In this document: piece by piece, positions 10,084-22,210 of the stretch
Position numbering within the stretch: the first letter of the stretch is position 1
How the letters are laid out: every line of letters begins with the position of its first letter
NCBI GenBank assembly: GCA_023653785.1
Contig: JAMKCH010057901.1
Coordinates: 1 to 64,000 of the forward strand
Source of the DNA: Ophioderma brevispina
Taxonomy: Eukaryota; Echinodermata; Ophiuroidea; Amphilepidida; Ophiodermatidae
Length of the DNA stretch: 64,000 nt
Direction: 5' to 3'
Position numbers and translations under genes: made by a program
The notes under the pieces: generated by a model
What the model was told of the DNA's origin: nothing
Seen by the model: only the letters and a program-made list of their open reading frames with translations
Database searches by the model: none

Positions 10084-12654
10084 ACCGTTATTACACTACT
10101 TCTACTACTTGTATTTTCACGATTCTGTGAATGTATTGTTAGAAGGTTGTGCGAACAGAGCATTAAAATGCAAATACGTTAAAATGTAAGTCCTTGTTAA
10201 GAGTACTTATTCATGGTAAAACGTTTTTAAAAAAACCTTTGGAAATAACGTCGATAACAACGCCGTCAAAAGACAAAAAATAGAGTTTTGAATTGTTAGC
10301 ATTTTTCATTTGTTTGCATTTTCACATGCTAAAAATGTTTTTCATCAATTTTGAAATGACATCCTTAAAACATACATAAGGAAGATTGGACTGACGATAC
10401 CAAAACTGAGTTAGAGGCGGTAGGCCGAAAGCCAGAGGGGGTGAGGGGGGCGGGGTTGCATGGCTTCTCCTTTGCTTGACTTATCGAGAATAGACGGTAA
10501 ACCGGGAGGTATTTTGGTGAGTTTTGGAATGTTTTTTATAATATGGCCAAAGTTGTATGATAGGAAAGTCATACGTCACCCAGCGGTTACTTCTGCATGC
10601 ACATGGGGCATGGCAAGGTTTCGTTTGGATCCGATCAACCAACGAACAAACAAGAATGTCGAAAACCGCGAAAGTCGGGTTGCAAAACTTTAAAGGTGTT
10701 CGTGTCACGAGTTTGGCTTACAAGCAATACAACATGGAGCAGTAGCAGCAAATGCAAGCGCTAGAAAAAAATCTAGAAGGGGTTTTGTTTTTTGAAGAGT
10801 TAGCAGAACTAACAAGGACAGCAGGACCCAAGCGGGAAAGATCGACGAAAATATACAGCCGCAGTAGTATCATAAGCCTGGAGCAGCAACAAGCAGCACA
10901 AACAACCAACAGCCATATTAGTTGGTTATAGAATAAAAAACAGTCAGTAGTATTCTATACTACTGATTTTTCAGTAATTGTCTGCACTGAAAGTATATGC
11001 AAGGATATTTTTGTTAAATGGACTTTGAAGCAAATACACGTAAAAACTTCCTTTTGAAGTCATTCCTTTATGAACATGGTAAAAGATAAAAGTCCAGTGA
11101 CCTGTCACCGTTACGTACGTCAAATATTATCGGTGACGTTGATAAATGATAAGTTTCATCACATTTAAAATAACAAAAGTTGTGCTTATAATACTATCTT
11201 TATGAGGGCCAATACTTTTGTCTCATATCATTAAATCATGTGTAACAATCTTCGCTTCTACATCTTCGTCGACATTCACTAGATGCATCAATCAAGAGTT
11301 TCAGAATCAAACATTTTATAACCTTAGGCAAAAACTTATTCTGTATGCGTGATATACAGATCTGACAAGAGAGGGGCGGAAAGCTAAAAAGCGCTATCGT
11401 CACCGGCTTCGCCATTAGTTAACCACGTATCAGGAATTCTTACAAAAATTATAAATTTAAATGTGTGTCACTTAATATCAATCAATATTAGCTCATCAAC
11501 AAAAAGTTGGAAAGTCGACTCATTGTATGGGTTGGAATTGTTGTATGAATGTAAAAATAAAAAATGTTGCAATAAAAAAAATATGCACCGAACCGGACTT
11601 ACAATACATTGTAAAAAATACCATTCTGAAAAGATGAGTTGACAATTGAAGTAAAGAGTAACCCAACTCGGTAGGATGTATGGAGAAGATCCAGAGGGCG
11701 TGTCTTCAAACTAAGATAGTTAATGATAGCAAGAAAAACATAATCAGTGACTGTGTCTGGATTTGTATAGGCCATGAGTCGCACATACAATTTGGGAATT
11801 AGTCAAAATGTACTAAATCTTTTTTTTTTCAAAATTCAATTGTACGATAAAAGACAAAAACTAGATGGTGATAGGTGCACATGGGTCCGGTTTTTTTAAA
11901 TATGAAAGTGGAAAAAAAGGAGACACTTTAGTCTTTTACCGTTCTATTTTAAATTATTGAACATATCTTTATGGTTTTTGCTGTATAAATGATTACTTCA
12001 GGTGTTAAGATTTAGAAAGTGATAGGAACAAGTTACTTGACAGAGTAGTGAACAGATGGAAACATACAAACATTGACATGTTTAATGCCTTTAGGAAAGT
12101 TGAAAATGATTAAAGGGATAGTGGGATATTGATCTTTAGGAATTTATCTCATGTGGAATGTCGTTGGAGCTGTCGTCCTGTGATTCTAAAATCAGGCAGA
12201 ATTTATTGGAGCGAAGGTAGATGGGAGGAAGTTAGTGTGGAGTCAGCAGGTGAAGAAATTAATGCAGATCGCATTGGAAAAATGGAGGAGTACAACGATG
12301 GGAGCATCATGGTTGGGGTTGGATGAGCACGAAGAAAGATTGACCTAGTGGAAATTCCGCTTTCAGGTTATTCCTTACTCACTGTATTAGGATAGGCCTT
12401 ATCTTCACGGATGATAACGCAACACCCATCTGGCAAGCGTTGGGACAAACTTTCCTCGAGAATAAACGAAGAGAGCCTAGTCTGTTAGTCGGTATCTAAA
12501 ACAACGAAGAAAAATGTGTAGAGATCTTTTTTACCTGCCCTACTTATTATTGGCTACTGTTAGCCCTATCTAAAACAACGCACAACTGTTAACTAAATTG
12601 AGCAGAGCAGGTAAAAGAGCAATCCTAAACAGTTTCTGCAATGCGTAACATGGG
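10084..12654. other. Non-coding stretch
   Basis: No gene recognised. Overlapping frames on both strands at 10,460-10,745 (62-77 codons) match nothing I know. A 12,129-12,326 plus frame (65 codons, Glu- and Ser-rich) is likewise unassigned. Local AT-rich simple sequence is scattered throughout. Confidence 0.4.
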
Positions 12655-13512
12655 GACTTGTGGGCCATTGGTTTAATCCCACTTGGTCTAATTGCCCTTT
12701 GGCTAACTCCAAGTGGTCTAATACATTAGTCTAATAGATATTTAGGCTATAAACCATTAGTATAGCGGTAGTCTCATATTCATTGGTCTAAATCGAACGT
12801 CTAAATCCATATCTCTACTAACGATTTGGTCTAATGCCAATGGGTCTAATACCCATATGGTCTAATATTCATTTTGTCTATATCCTATTGGTCAATACCC
12901 ATTGTCTAATACCCAATTGGTCTATATCCAACTGTTCTAATATCCATCTGGTCTAATACCCTTTGGTCCTATACCATTTTGTCTAATATCCATTTGGTCT
13001 AATATCCATTTGGTCTAATATCCATTTGGTCTAATATCCATTTGGTGTCTAATGTTAATCTGTCCATGGGTCTTAGACTAAAAAAGGGATTAGACCAGGT
13101 GGACAGTAGACCAAATGGATATCAGCCCAATGGATTATTAGACCGAAGGATATTAGACAGATGGAGATTCGACCAAATGGATATTAGGACCAATTGGATA
13201 TAGACCAATTGGTATTAGACCAATGGATATTAGAAAAATGAATATTAGACAAGATGGATATAGACCAAATGGGAATTAGACCAAATGGTTGTTTGTGGTT
13301 ATTAGACCAAATGGTAGTAAAACAAAATGGGCATTAGACTAGATGGAATAGACGAAATGGATATTAAGACATTTCTGGTTGTTAGATAAATTGGATGTTA
13401 GCTAATGGTTATAGACAAAAAATTGGTATAAGACAATATGGGTTAGAACCAATGAAGTTAGACCAAAGGTATTAGACCAAATTGAATTAGACCAAATGGA
13501 CAATAAACCGTA
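12655..13512. repeat. Foldback minisatellite built from ~16-bp TTGGTCTAATATCCAT units
   Basis: From 12,655 to about 13,065 the unit TTGGTCTAATATCCAT recurs about two dozen times with variation; four near-perfect units lie at 12,992-13,050. From about 13,080 to 13,510 the same unit appears as its reverse complement, ATGGATATTAGACCAA. The centre, near 13,065-13,085, is a short unique spacer. The array is therefore one long imperfect hairpin with arms of about 400 bases, each made of short direct repeats. This is the architecture of Foldback-type elements, but no transposase or target duplication is visible. Confidence 0.9.
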
Positions 13513-14944
13513 TACATGTATAATTTCTTGGACCAAAATCCCTCGTTTGTTTTTGTGAATGTTTGAGCATGTTAATTGCTGATATCAATAACACGAAGTT
13601 ATTTAGGTTTCACAACTATCAATTGAAGCATTTCTTCAAAAATCTAAAACCGTGGCAATTGCGAAAATTTAATTGATTGTGCTTCTGGATAATGAATTCA
13701 GATGGTATATTCGGTCCCAAAAAATGCTCTTTCCTTATTCCAAAATGGAACATATAATATACATTATTGTACACATAGAATCATGATTTAAAAAAAGACA
13801 ACCATGGGTCCGTCCCGAAACTCAGTCGATCAATTGTAAGTGCATAGTAGGTGCAATGAGTGGACCAATTTGTCCAACGCATGTTTTTATGCAACTTACG
13901 TTATGATAACACACGCAATGCAAAACAATTAAAGTTTACTTTCAACAACTTTAATTCAAAATGACCTATCCTTGATCACTGCTAAAACAATGAAGGGAAC
14001 AGAATATGCATGAAACCATATCCAAGCACTGAGCAGGACCGACCTTCGACCTCACAAAGGTCAGGTCGCTACTACTAAGTTAGGGACTCCCTTTGCAGTC
14101 GCTTAGTTCGCGCTGACTACAGTGCAACTGGTATGAAAAGATCTGTTATGTGGACATAGCATGAGGTTATAAACGTATGGCATGCAGAGTTTCTGAACGA
14201 ACCCCAGGCCTTACCAGAAAAGAAATCGAACCAGACCCCTTTTAACCAACCGAGCAAATTTTCAAAGTAAATGTTTAAATTGTATCAAAAAGGCCACATT
14301 GAAAGAAAAACAAATGTATCACAGTATATAATGTATAAACAAAAATGTTATTGGATATCGATAGTATTAAAAAGTGGTCATGGAGAAATGCCAACACTTT
14401 TCAATTTGGGAGGGGGGTCTACCGGATGGAAGAGAGCTGGGAACATGTGTTTTCACATCAGTGAAAAATCTGAGCCTGAAAATAACACCCCTAATATAGT
14501 ACATCATAGACAAGTTTGCCTAAAAACCAATTTCAGACTTGACACCTTAATAACTTTCCATTTGACTTACTACAATTCGACCACGGTTAAAGGCTGATCT
14601 CAGAGATTTTTGAAATATGGTGTTTTGTGTATTTAGTAAAATAGCAACTAGAACAAAGATAGTCCACCTAAATGCCGAGTTCCAAAGTTTGAGATGTATC
14701 GGAATTTTCGTTTTCATGCAGGAAACATTAATGTGTAGTATACATGCCATAGGATACTGTGTTAACTAAATTTCCGGATCCGGAAATGTATAACAAGGTT
14801 GTGAAATTTTCTATATGAAGGACTTCGAATTCAGCTTAGCTTTTCACACAGTGTTTAGTATATGGACAACCATTATGTTTATGCAAAAAACACAATTGTT
14901 TGAAAATTGAGAGCTCCCTCCCGGGAAATCTCTGAGTCATTTTT
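13513..14944. other. Non-coding stretch
   Basis: No gene recognised. A perfect 16-bp palindrome, TTTCCGGATCCGGAAA, lies at about 14,768-14,783. A 108-codon plus frame at 14,271-14,597 has no recognisable domain. Confidence 0.4.
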
Positions 14945-15540
14945 ACTGCAAGATCTCATACTGGTGAACGGTCTACTGTCAGATCCAAGCATAATACTAA
15001 ACATCGCCCGCTATGTACTGTATTACAGCTTGCTGTTAAAAAACCCTGTCAAGTTGGGTGCTAAACATCGTCTGAGGCAACTCTGTGTGAGCAACATGAA
15101 ATGGTCATTAATTGTCGCACATTTGCACACAAAAACATGTTGTTTTTTACTGTTACAGAACATCCGGGCTGTTCCATACTCTACTTAAACAAGTTGTTTT
15201 AAAGCAATAATAGCATAGTTTTTGAAGAGCGCCGCCCAATATGTCAAACATTGTGAAGAAATGCGAACAAAAAATTAAATGCAAGATCCCCATACTGGGT
15301 TAGTGAATCGTTCACTCGTCATATCCAATCATAATACTAAACATCGCCCGCTATGTACTGTATTACAGCTTGCTGTTTACAAACCCTGTCAAGTTGTAAA
15401 AGATCTTGAGGCACTCTGGTGAGAGACATAAAATTGCTTAAATTGTCGATAATTTACACCGCAAAAGCAGGTTTGGTTTACGTTTAAACAACATCCAGGC
15501 TGTGCCAAAAATTTACTTAAACAAGTTGTTTTAAATGTGA
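14945..15540. repeat. Tandem duplication, ~340-bp unit
   Basis: Segment 14,946-15,206 recurs at 15,280-15,540. The stretch around 'aaacatcgcccgctatgtac' is identical in both copies (about 15,002 and 15,342), and both close with 'acttaaacaagttgtttta'. Outside the core the copies differ by substitutions and small indels. No coding content. Confidence 0.85.
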
Positions 15541-16305
15541 ATATTTTTAAAGTTGTTTAAAGTGACAGGAGAATATTTTTTTAGGATATGAAATCCTCAA
15601 ATTGCACTGATCGGTTGTATACCACCAACCGAGAACGTTTGGAAGTTGTTGGACAAACAGGTGCAAAGAAACCGCAAACCTGGTTTCGAACTTGCTGCTA
15701 TCGTAACCGTTCCCCATAGAACACCATGCTTTGACTTTCTTTCTTGCACGAACGAAACTACTAAATCCACCATCATTATTACATAAAGACGGTGTCTTCA
15801 GCATATTCACTTCAGTGTGATCTAATTTTAAGCATTCCATGTAAAAAACCTCGGTTCGAGAAAAATTTCGGGCGCTCCTTTCTGCAAATCTTTTTTTAAG
15901 TAGGGTACTTGAACAACACAACCACAGTTTACGCATAATTATGATAAATTATGGCTTCCCGGAATGACAACTATAACACCCGGGCTATAACATTATCCGA
16001 CCTCTGGGCGAATAATAATAATAACAAGTGTGGCCATATTTTCATCAAATTTCCCTCACTTATACAGGCAACCTTTTACGCTTTTAAACAAATGGATCAA
16101 TTTCCAATTTTCAGGTCGGCCAAAATGGGCAATACGATCATTAATTACGTTAATCTAAAACATGGTCCCATTTCATCTAGTCCTTTCTGAGAACGATCGT
16201 CTTAATAATCGTTAAAGAAGTTACAATACTTTATTGGACAACGTAATTCATATAATATGAAGAGTCCAATTAACGACCGTGTATTAAATTGAAAACAGAA
16301 CTACA

Positions 16306-16850
16306 AGTTTGTACGGCCCTTTCTACCAACCCATTCGAAGCTGGATGATAGGGCGCAACCCGGACATGTTTTATGGAATTCCGTTTCACAAAATTGGCAA
16401 ATTCAACACTGGACAATAGTCTTGGGTAACCCATGCGTGGCAAAAATTCTACGAAGCGTGTCGATTGTTGCGCCTGTTGTCAACGAAGACGTCATCATCT
16501 TACGTCTAACCACTTAATGTGGGCATAAGAAATTGTGGAAATAAGAAATTGTGGCTCATAAAGGAGGCCTGCAAGATTATGAATTCCGGATTCTGGACGA
16601 GGTTCCTTAAATCACTCTCATTGGGGCAAATCCATGGATTCCTATTTACTTTGGACAACTGTTGCACGTTTGGACCAACGCTCTGAACGTTGTCAATTGA
16701 GGCCACCGGCCCAAAGTTTTGCGTCGGGAAATACCCAAATATGTTGTGTCCGTTCAGCTTTTGCATGACCACTGATGGCAGCCTAGAGGGCGTCACAAAA
16801 AAAGTTGTTGCAAGCAAAAATTCAACTGTAACCTGGTATTCTTTCTTTAT
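16306..16850 (-). mobile_element. Ty3/gypsy retrotransposon relic: H2C2 finger and integrase core
   Basis: With frame changes the minus strand reads, from high to low coordinates, VQTCNSC (the Cys pair of the integrase zinc finger) and NPWICP. It then reads YAHIKWLDV (usually D-A-H-S-K-W, first catalytic Asp changed to Tyr), TTGATIDTLRRIFATHGLPK, FANFVKRNSIKHVRVAPYHP and ASNGLVERAVQT (third catalytic residue Glu retained). The S-D-N-G-P-Q-F block carrying the second catalytic Asp is deleted between PKTIV and EFANF. In an intact element this enzyme inserts the cDNA into host DNA; here two of the three catalytic residues are gone. No LTR, RT or RNase H was found nearby, so this is an isolated fragment. 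The 120-codon frame at 16,506-16,868 is a mis-framed reading of the same segment. Confidence 0.85.
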
Positions 16851-17024
16851 GGGGTTTATTGGGCACATTAATTACAAATTCTACCCTTGAATATGAGTCA
16901 AGTTGCCATGACAAGGCCTCATCCGCAGCACTGATATGAACCATACTTAGAGAGCAAATACCTAATATTTTGTTCAAATGTTTTTGTGACACCACTGCAT
17001 ATTGGTTCTAAGTTGTTCTTCTTC

Positions 17025-18600
17025 TTATCGTTCTCAAACACTGGTGGCTTCTCAAATATGATTCCAGACCTATAGATGGCACAACGTCTTGCTTCTTCAC
17101 TTATTCCGCAAGTCCTTGTTTTGTGCATTGTTGCTCCAGCAGTGGGCAGACCAAGAGTTTTTCCATTGTCTGTGGTGCTGTTCCCACACCACGGGTAGTA
17201 TCTGCTTCCGATAGCCCCACGTCTTCAAGGAAACCTAGATCGGCCAGTTCTGGTCTCAATCTGTTGAGGCATCGCCATTCATCCCATTAGGAGTCAGCTC
17301 CGGGTGGAATATTCTCGCCAGGTTCAATACCGATAGATGTTACTTGGTTGATGGCATCTTTCTTTCACCAGGCGACTCTCTTGACCTCCTCAGAGACTGT
17401 TTCAAGGAGTCTCTGGGTTTAAGGCGGTTGGCAGCAGGTATCTGGCCAACATAGGGTGCTGCACATTGGATCTTGACAGCTACGCTCTTGCATGCTCGCT
17501 ACGCTACTACTGAATCTGGTGGAAGCAATTGCGTGCTAGGATGTACAGTTTTTCCGTTGGTGTTGGACGAGCAATCCTGTTATACCGGCAGGAGGCATGT
17601 AATGCTGATCATCTTCTTGGCATGGTTTTGATCTTCCCTACAGGGCAAGCATACTCTGCCATGAGTAGGCACAGGGCAAGTGCCCTCGATCTTAGGGTAT
17701 GTGGGAGAACACCCCATCTTGTGCAAGTGAGTGTGTTCAAGATTTTATTGGGGGCGTGACATACTTTACTCTCGTCTTCTCGCTGTTGGTCTTATAAGAG
17801 AGAGTGCCGGTCCAGGTAACTGCTAGGTAGACAGGTATCAGCAGTGCTCCAGGGGAGTTCCAGACCACTCTATAACTTTAAGCTGATGTTTGCTTCACGG
17901 TTGCGTAGATGACAGCAATACACCTGTGTATTAGATGGATTTGCACGTAGGTGGTTTTCCTCTTAATAAGGAGTGATTTCATCCCAGGTTTGGAGAGTCT
18001 CTCTTCAACAACTGTGAAGTCGGCATCTTGTTGCGCTTATTCCAAGATCGTCTGCATAAATAAAACGACAGTTTCCTGCACTCCTAGGTTGGTCCTTGGA
18101 TAAATGTTGACAGGAGAGGTTGCAAGCAAACTCCCTTGTGGTAGACCCTTCTTGAGCCTACGCCATCGGCTTTTCTTCGCTCCTATCTGAACAAAACCCC
18201 TGTTTGCCAGCAATCTTCGGATAAGCTCAGTCAGCGAATGTCCTTGGTAATTTCCAGATTCTTATGGAGTAGGCGCATCTGTGATTAACATATCGAATGC
18301 TGCTGATAGGTCGACGAACACAGCTCCGTTACCATATCCGTCTCAAACCATCCTCAATGTGATAGTTAGGTTGAGTCCTTGGCTTGGTTGTTGATTTGCC
18401 TGGCCGGAAACTTGCCTGTTCTTGTATGAGGTGTTCGTCTATCAATGTGCGCTACGATTGAGCCGGAGGCGTTCAAAGAGCTTGTAGGTATGACTAAGGA
18501 GTGGATCTAGGTCTGTAGCTCTTGGGATGGATGGATCTTTCCCATGCTTAGGAGTGCCATAACATGGTTTTATAGTTGTGTGGAAAATAATTTGAAGGTT
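17025..18600 (-). mobile_element. LINE family-1 copy A (RT plus C-terminal zinc-knuckle region)
   Basis: The minus strand carries an RT with EQASFRPGKSTT, then VFVDLSAAFD (block A) near 18,330, and R-F-I-Y-A-D-D (block C) with YADD at 18,047-18,058. EENHLRANPS follows near 17,950. Farther 3' is the Arg-rich C-terminal part. The 3' end near 17,025 reads ACGATAAGAAGAAG on the sense strand, as in copy D. Many frameshifts and stops make it non-functional. It is the best-preserved of four same-strand copies in the window and serves as the reference for the altered copy D. Confidence 0.85.
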
Positions 18601-20924
18601 TTGTGTTTTTCTCTGTAAAGGTCCTTCCTTATATGGCCCTTTATAAGGCCCAGCAAAGTTGAATATTAGGTCACGTTCCCTTTTTAATTAATTTGATTCG
18701 TTTATTTATTATTCAATTAAGTTCCAAATCATTATTGTATGATAAATATTTATCTATTTGACAAGCCAAAAAAAGCCCCAAATAAATTGATATTTGCAAA
18801 TTTCACGACACACAAATGATAGGAGAAGATTGTTACTCGTCGCCCATATGTGTCAATCAAATTGCTGATAGTCCATCACACAGGTAAGAAAGTTGAAAAA
18901 TACTCAAAGAACTATTTTTCAAATCTCAATAATCGACGCGCTGCTTAATTTGTTACGCGGGGCGGGCGGACCTGGAAATAATAATTGACCTGTACACGGT
19001 TAGTGTTGGAGTTCTTAAGTTGCTACTTAACCTTTTTTGAGAAGAATCAAAGACAACAACATACACAGAGAGTTGTTACAGACTTGATGGATTTGCTTCC
19101 ATACGGCACCGCATGAGTTTCCTATATTGTTTGAATTCATTTTTTTCGTTAACGGACGATGTTGTACAGCAAGAAAGACTATTGTTTCTCTTTCAAATGT
19201 GGACTATTTAATAGGCTCTAAAAAATCATCCTGAAAAGACTTTGTGCTTTATAAATAATTACAGACCCTACTTCCGTGAGTGACGCGGCCTGCACATGGA
19301 GGGTTGTTCAATATTAAGTTTGGTCGACGGCTTTAATTACTATCCCCCATCCCTTGCAGCCGGTTTGGCAATAGCCCGTTAGTTTCTCATTTTGTAACTT
19401 TTTCATTTTGGTTTTCATGATTTGTCAATCAGATTATAAGGACGTCTAGGAAATGACTAAAATAGGCACATTTGAATTAGTACGTATGTCAAAAACAATT
19501 TAAAGTAAAAGTTACAACGTATACCTGTTTTATGTTGTATTTGTTGTAAGAAATTTAAGACATGAATTTTAAGAATTGAAGATATGCGAATAATTCAATA
19601 TTTCGGCGGTCCATCCGTCAATAATTGAGTTATGAAAGTACTAGGATAGTGTGTGGTTAGCATGGTTTTGGGATGAGTGCAAAACGTCCTGCGTTTGAAC
19701 CCATTTGCGGGAATTCCTCAAATTTTGAATTAACCCATATGAGTCTAATCAAACTCTCCATTTTTGGAATTTTAATCGGTAATTCGGAGGCATCGTAATG
19801 TAAACAGGCCCTTTTGGGCCATGAGACAAGTGAGACAATTTCTTATGATCTTTTAGCTAGTAGAAAATTCTGACCGCGAGTGCGACTCAAGTGAAGTGAC
19901 TCTGATACATTTTTGTGTTCTACTTGGTATAACCTTTGACCCTTTATTTGACAGTGAAGATAAAGCAAGTAAAACTTCCCCTAGTTCAATCCATTTTAGT
20001 AGGTTTAAAACGTGTATAATAGCCAAAAATAGAAAACTCTGTTTGCATTGAAACAACCCAAAGGATAAATGAACAAATATGAAAAATAGTACTTGTTTGA
20101 GCTTTCAAGCAAATGTTTTAGCGTTGGGGACATAGTTTCGGCCAGAATAGTATAAGTTGTGTCCAATAAAAATGCAGCAGTCAAAAAAACCGTAATATTT
20201 GAGAAATATCAACACTCTCTTTTGTAATATTTGTCTGATGGCATAGTAATTCTCTCACATGTACTTTATATCCCCCTTCTTTGAATCATCTCAGTCTCAT
20301 CCTCAATACAGCTGCAGCTACTTAAAATTTAAATGTGAAACTTTAATTTCAAGTTGGACCAATTTCAGATAATGGAAAGGCAATTACATACCAGAATGTG
20401 TGTTGTGAACATAAGAATTTTTTTGGCCCTAACCGATTTCGGAAAATTTGCGTAACTTTAAATAAAATGTGCAAATAACATGTGTCAATGGGTAAAGAAA
20501 ACACTTCTTATAAAGGATTTCCTGTTCTCAGGAAAAAAACTGCTTATTTTTTTATAATACACGGCTGTATTCCTATTATTTTATATTTATATCCACCAGT
20601 GATCGTTTGTGGTTTTATTGTAATCCTGCAATATCAGCATCGTTTACACTTCACCCTCAGGTGATTGCAATGTAATCCAAGAATTTAAGTATTGTTTTAT
20701 CATAGGTGAATAGAAGAGGGGGTATAGGGTGTCGTCCCCACAATGCATTTCGTCCAATACAACCTTTGCGCCTGGTTTTCACATGAGTTTGTATTGACAA
20801 AAAGTACAGGTCATCCCCAATATCTTGGCAATTTCATTATTTTAATCACTCTAACTCAATGTGACAAACGAGTGCAAAATTTGGTATTGGAAGAAATTCC
20901 ATCTAACGTGTCCACGTCCAACAC
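18601..20924. other. Non-coding stretch
   Basis: AT-rich with no coding signal. A possible tRNA-derived fragment is listed separately. Confidence 0.4.
19640..19712 (+). repeat. Possible tRNA-derived SINE fragment
   Basis: 'gtggttagcatggt' resembles a pol III A box, and about 40 bases later 'gcgtttgaaccca' resembles a B box. The spacing is right for a tRNA-derived head, but the cloverleaf is not convincing. Confidence 0.35.
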
Positions 20925-21370
20925 GGTGTGCTCCTCAAATATGATCCAGTTAGAGATGAGTACAACGTCCGGTGCTCAATGGAATGTCGCAAGGCGTGTT
21001 GTTGCATGGTTTGCTCCAGCCAATGGGCAGACCAAGGAGTCCAAATTGTCTGTGTGCTGTTCCACAACCACAGGGTAGTGTCCTGATCTACTTCCAGGTA
21101 GCCCCACTTCTGCAAGGAAACCGTAGATCGGCCAATTCTGGTTCTCAATCTGTTGAGCATCGCCATTCAAGCCCATGAGGCGTCAGCTCCAGGTGGGGAG
21201 ATGCTCACCAGGTTTCAATGCCAAGTAGAGTCACTGGTTGATGGGCAAGTCTTTTTTCCACAAGGCGACTCTCTTGATCTCCTAGGACTGTTTCAAGAGA
21301 TTGGACTTTGCTTAAGATCTCTCTCTGGATTTAAGGCGGTTGGCAGCAGGTATTTGTCCAAAGAAATGCA
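20925..21370 (-). mobile_element. LINE family-1 copy B (3' end only)
   Basis: Matches the 3' portion of copies A and D. The minus-strand reading includes LNRLRTRIGRSTVSLQKWGY and, in shifted frames, a Cys-rich segment and the 'CPLLEQ'-like end of this LINE family's C-terminal zinc-binding tail. It is 5'-truncated near 21,370, where similarity to the 'aaggcggttggcagcaggta' part of copy A stops. Confidence 0.85.
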
Positions 21371-21589
21371 TTATGGGAAGAACACTATACATCTCTTGGT
21401 GAATAGCATTCGTCCTATAGATAATTGTATTCATGGTTTGTAATTATCCATACGAAAAAGGTGAGTAGTTCGTCAACTCAGAAATCTCTACACCCAGGGT
21501 CAAGCTATGGGATATTGCAGTGTCGGATGCTGTTGTTTTGCGGGAGTGATTATATTCCCTCCTAATTGCCTCCAAAGGATGGGATATTC

Positions 21590-22210
21590 TTCAAATTCAT
21601 GTTAAAATAATACAAACGGCATTGATATAGCGCCTTCTCAATACAAGGTCAAAGCGCTTTCAAAATAGAGAGTAATGACATTAGCCTAAAAAATGGTTCA
21701 TCTTTTACAATACCAATTGTATTACTATGAGATAAGTACTAACATAAACTATAAAATAAAAAAGAAACCGCTGCATAATATATCATGTGAGGCAATAACA
21801 AAAACCACATTAAGCACACAATCAACTCTAGGAAATAGATGAAATTTTAGAGCTTTCTTAAAAGTAACAATGGACTGGAGTGGCGAAGCAGATATAGCAA
21901 GAGTTCCATAGGCTATGGGGCCGCATTGCTGAAAGCCTGTCACCCACTGACCTTTTTGTGCGGGAAACAGTGAGGAGCGTCTTGTCATCGGCAGAACGCA
22001 ATCCTGGCCTGCCAGGAAATACAAAGAGAGGTATTCGGACAAGTTAATGATGGCAATTTCCAGAAAATGCCCTTGTTAAGTAAGAAGATAAGCTTAAGAC
22101 AACGCGCTCACTAATTGGTAAGCCAATGGAGCTCTTTAAGGAGTGGTGTGGATGGGTCCTTCTATCAGTCTGAACCAACATGGCTGCTCTATTCTGGCAA
22201 AAATGAAGAT
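21590..22210 (-). mobile_element. CR1/L2-type LINE, ORF2 C-terminus and 3' UTR
   Basis: Minus-strand frames give QNRAAMLVQTDRRTHPHHSL, then LKELHWL, LPISERVV, EYLSLYF, LRSAD, LLTVSRTKRSVGDR, QCGPIAYGTLAIS and TFKKALKFHLF. These are the ordered blocks (QNRAA-LV, LK-LHWLP, P-R-LRS, R-T-K, GD-AF, LWNSLP-IR, FK-LK-HL) of the RT C-terminus in CR1/L2 elements. The 3' UTR contains 'aaagcgctttga' and 'aaggcgctatatcaat', a common LINE tail. Frameshifts are present, the element is 5'-truncated at about 22,210, and it belongs to a different family from copies A-D. Confidence 0.78.

Noticed and set aside
12655..13512. CRISPR-like array
   Set aside because: No unique spacers of constant length; units are contiguous and switch orientation, and the DNA is animal.
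15547..15936. 129-codon minus frame near the gypsy relic, considered as the pol C-terminus
   Set aside because: A weak R-N-F resemblance only; no ordered gypsy motif could be followed.
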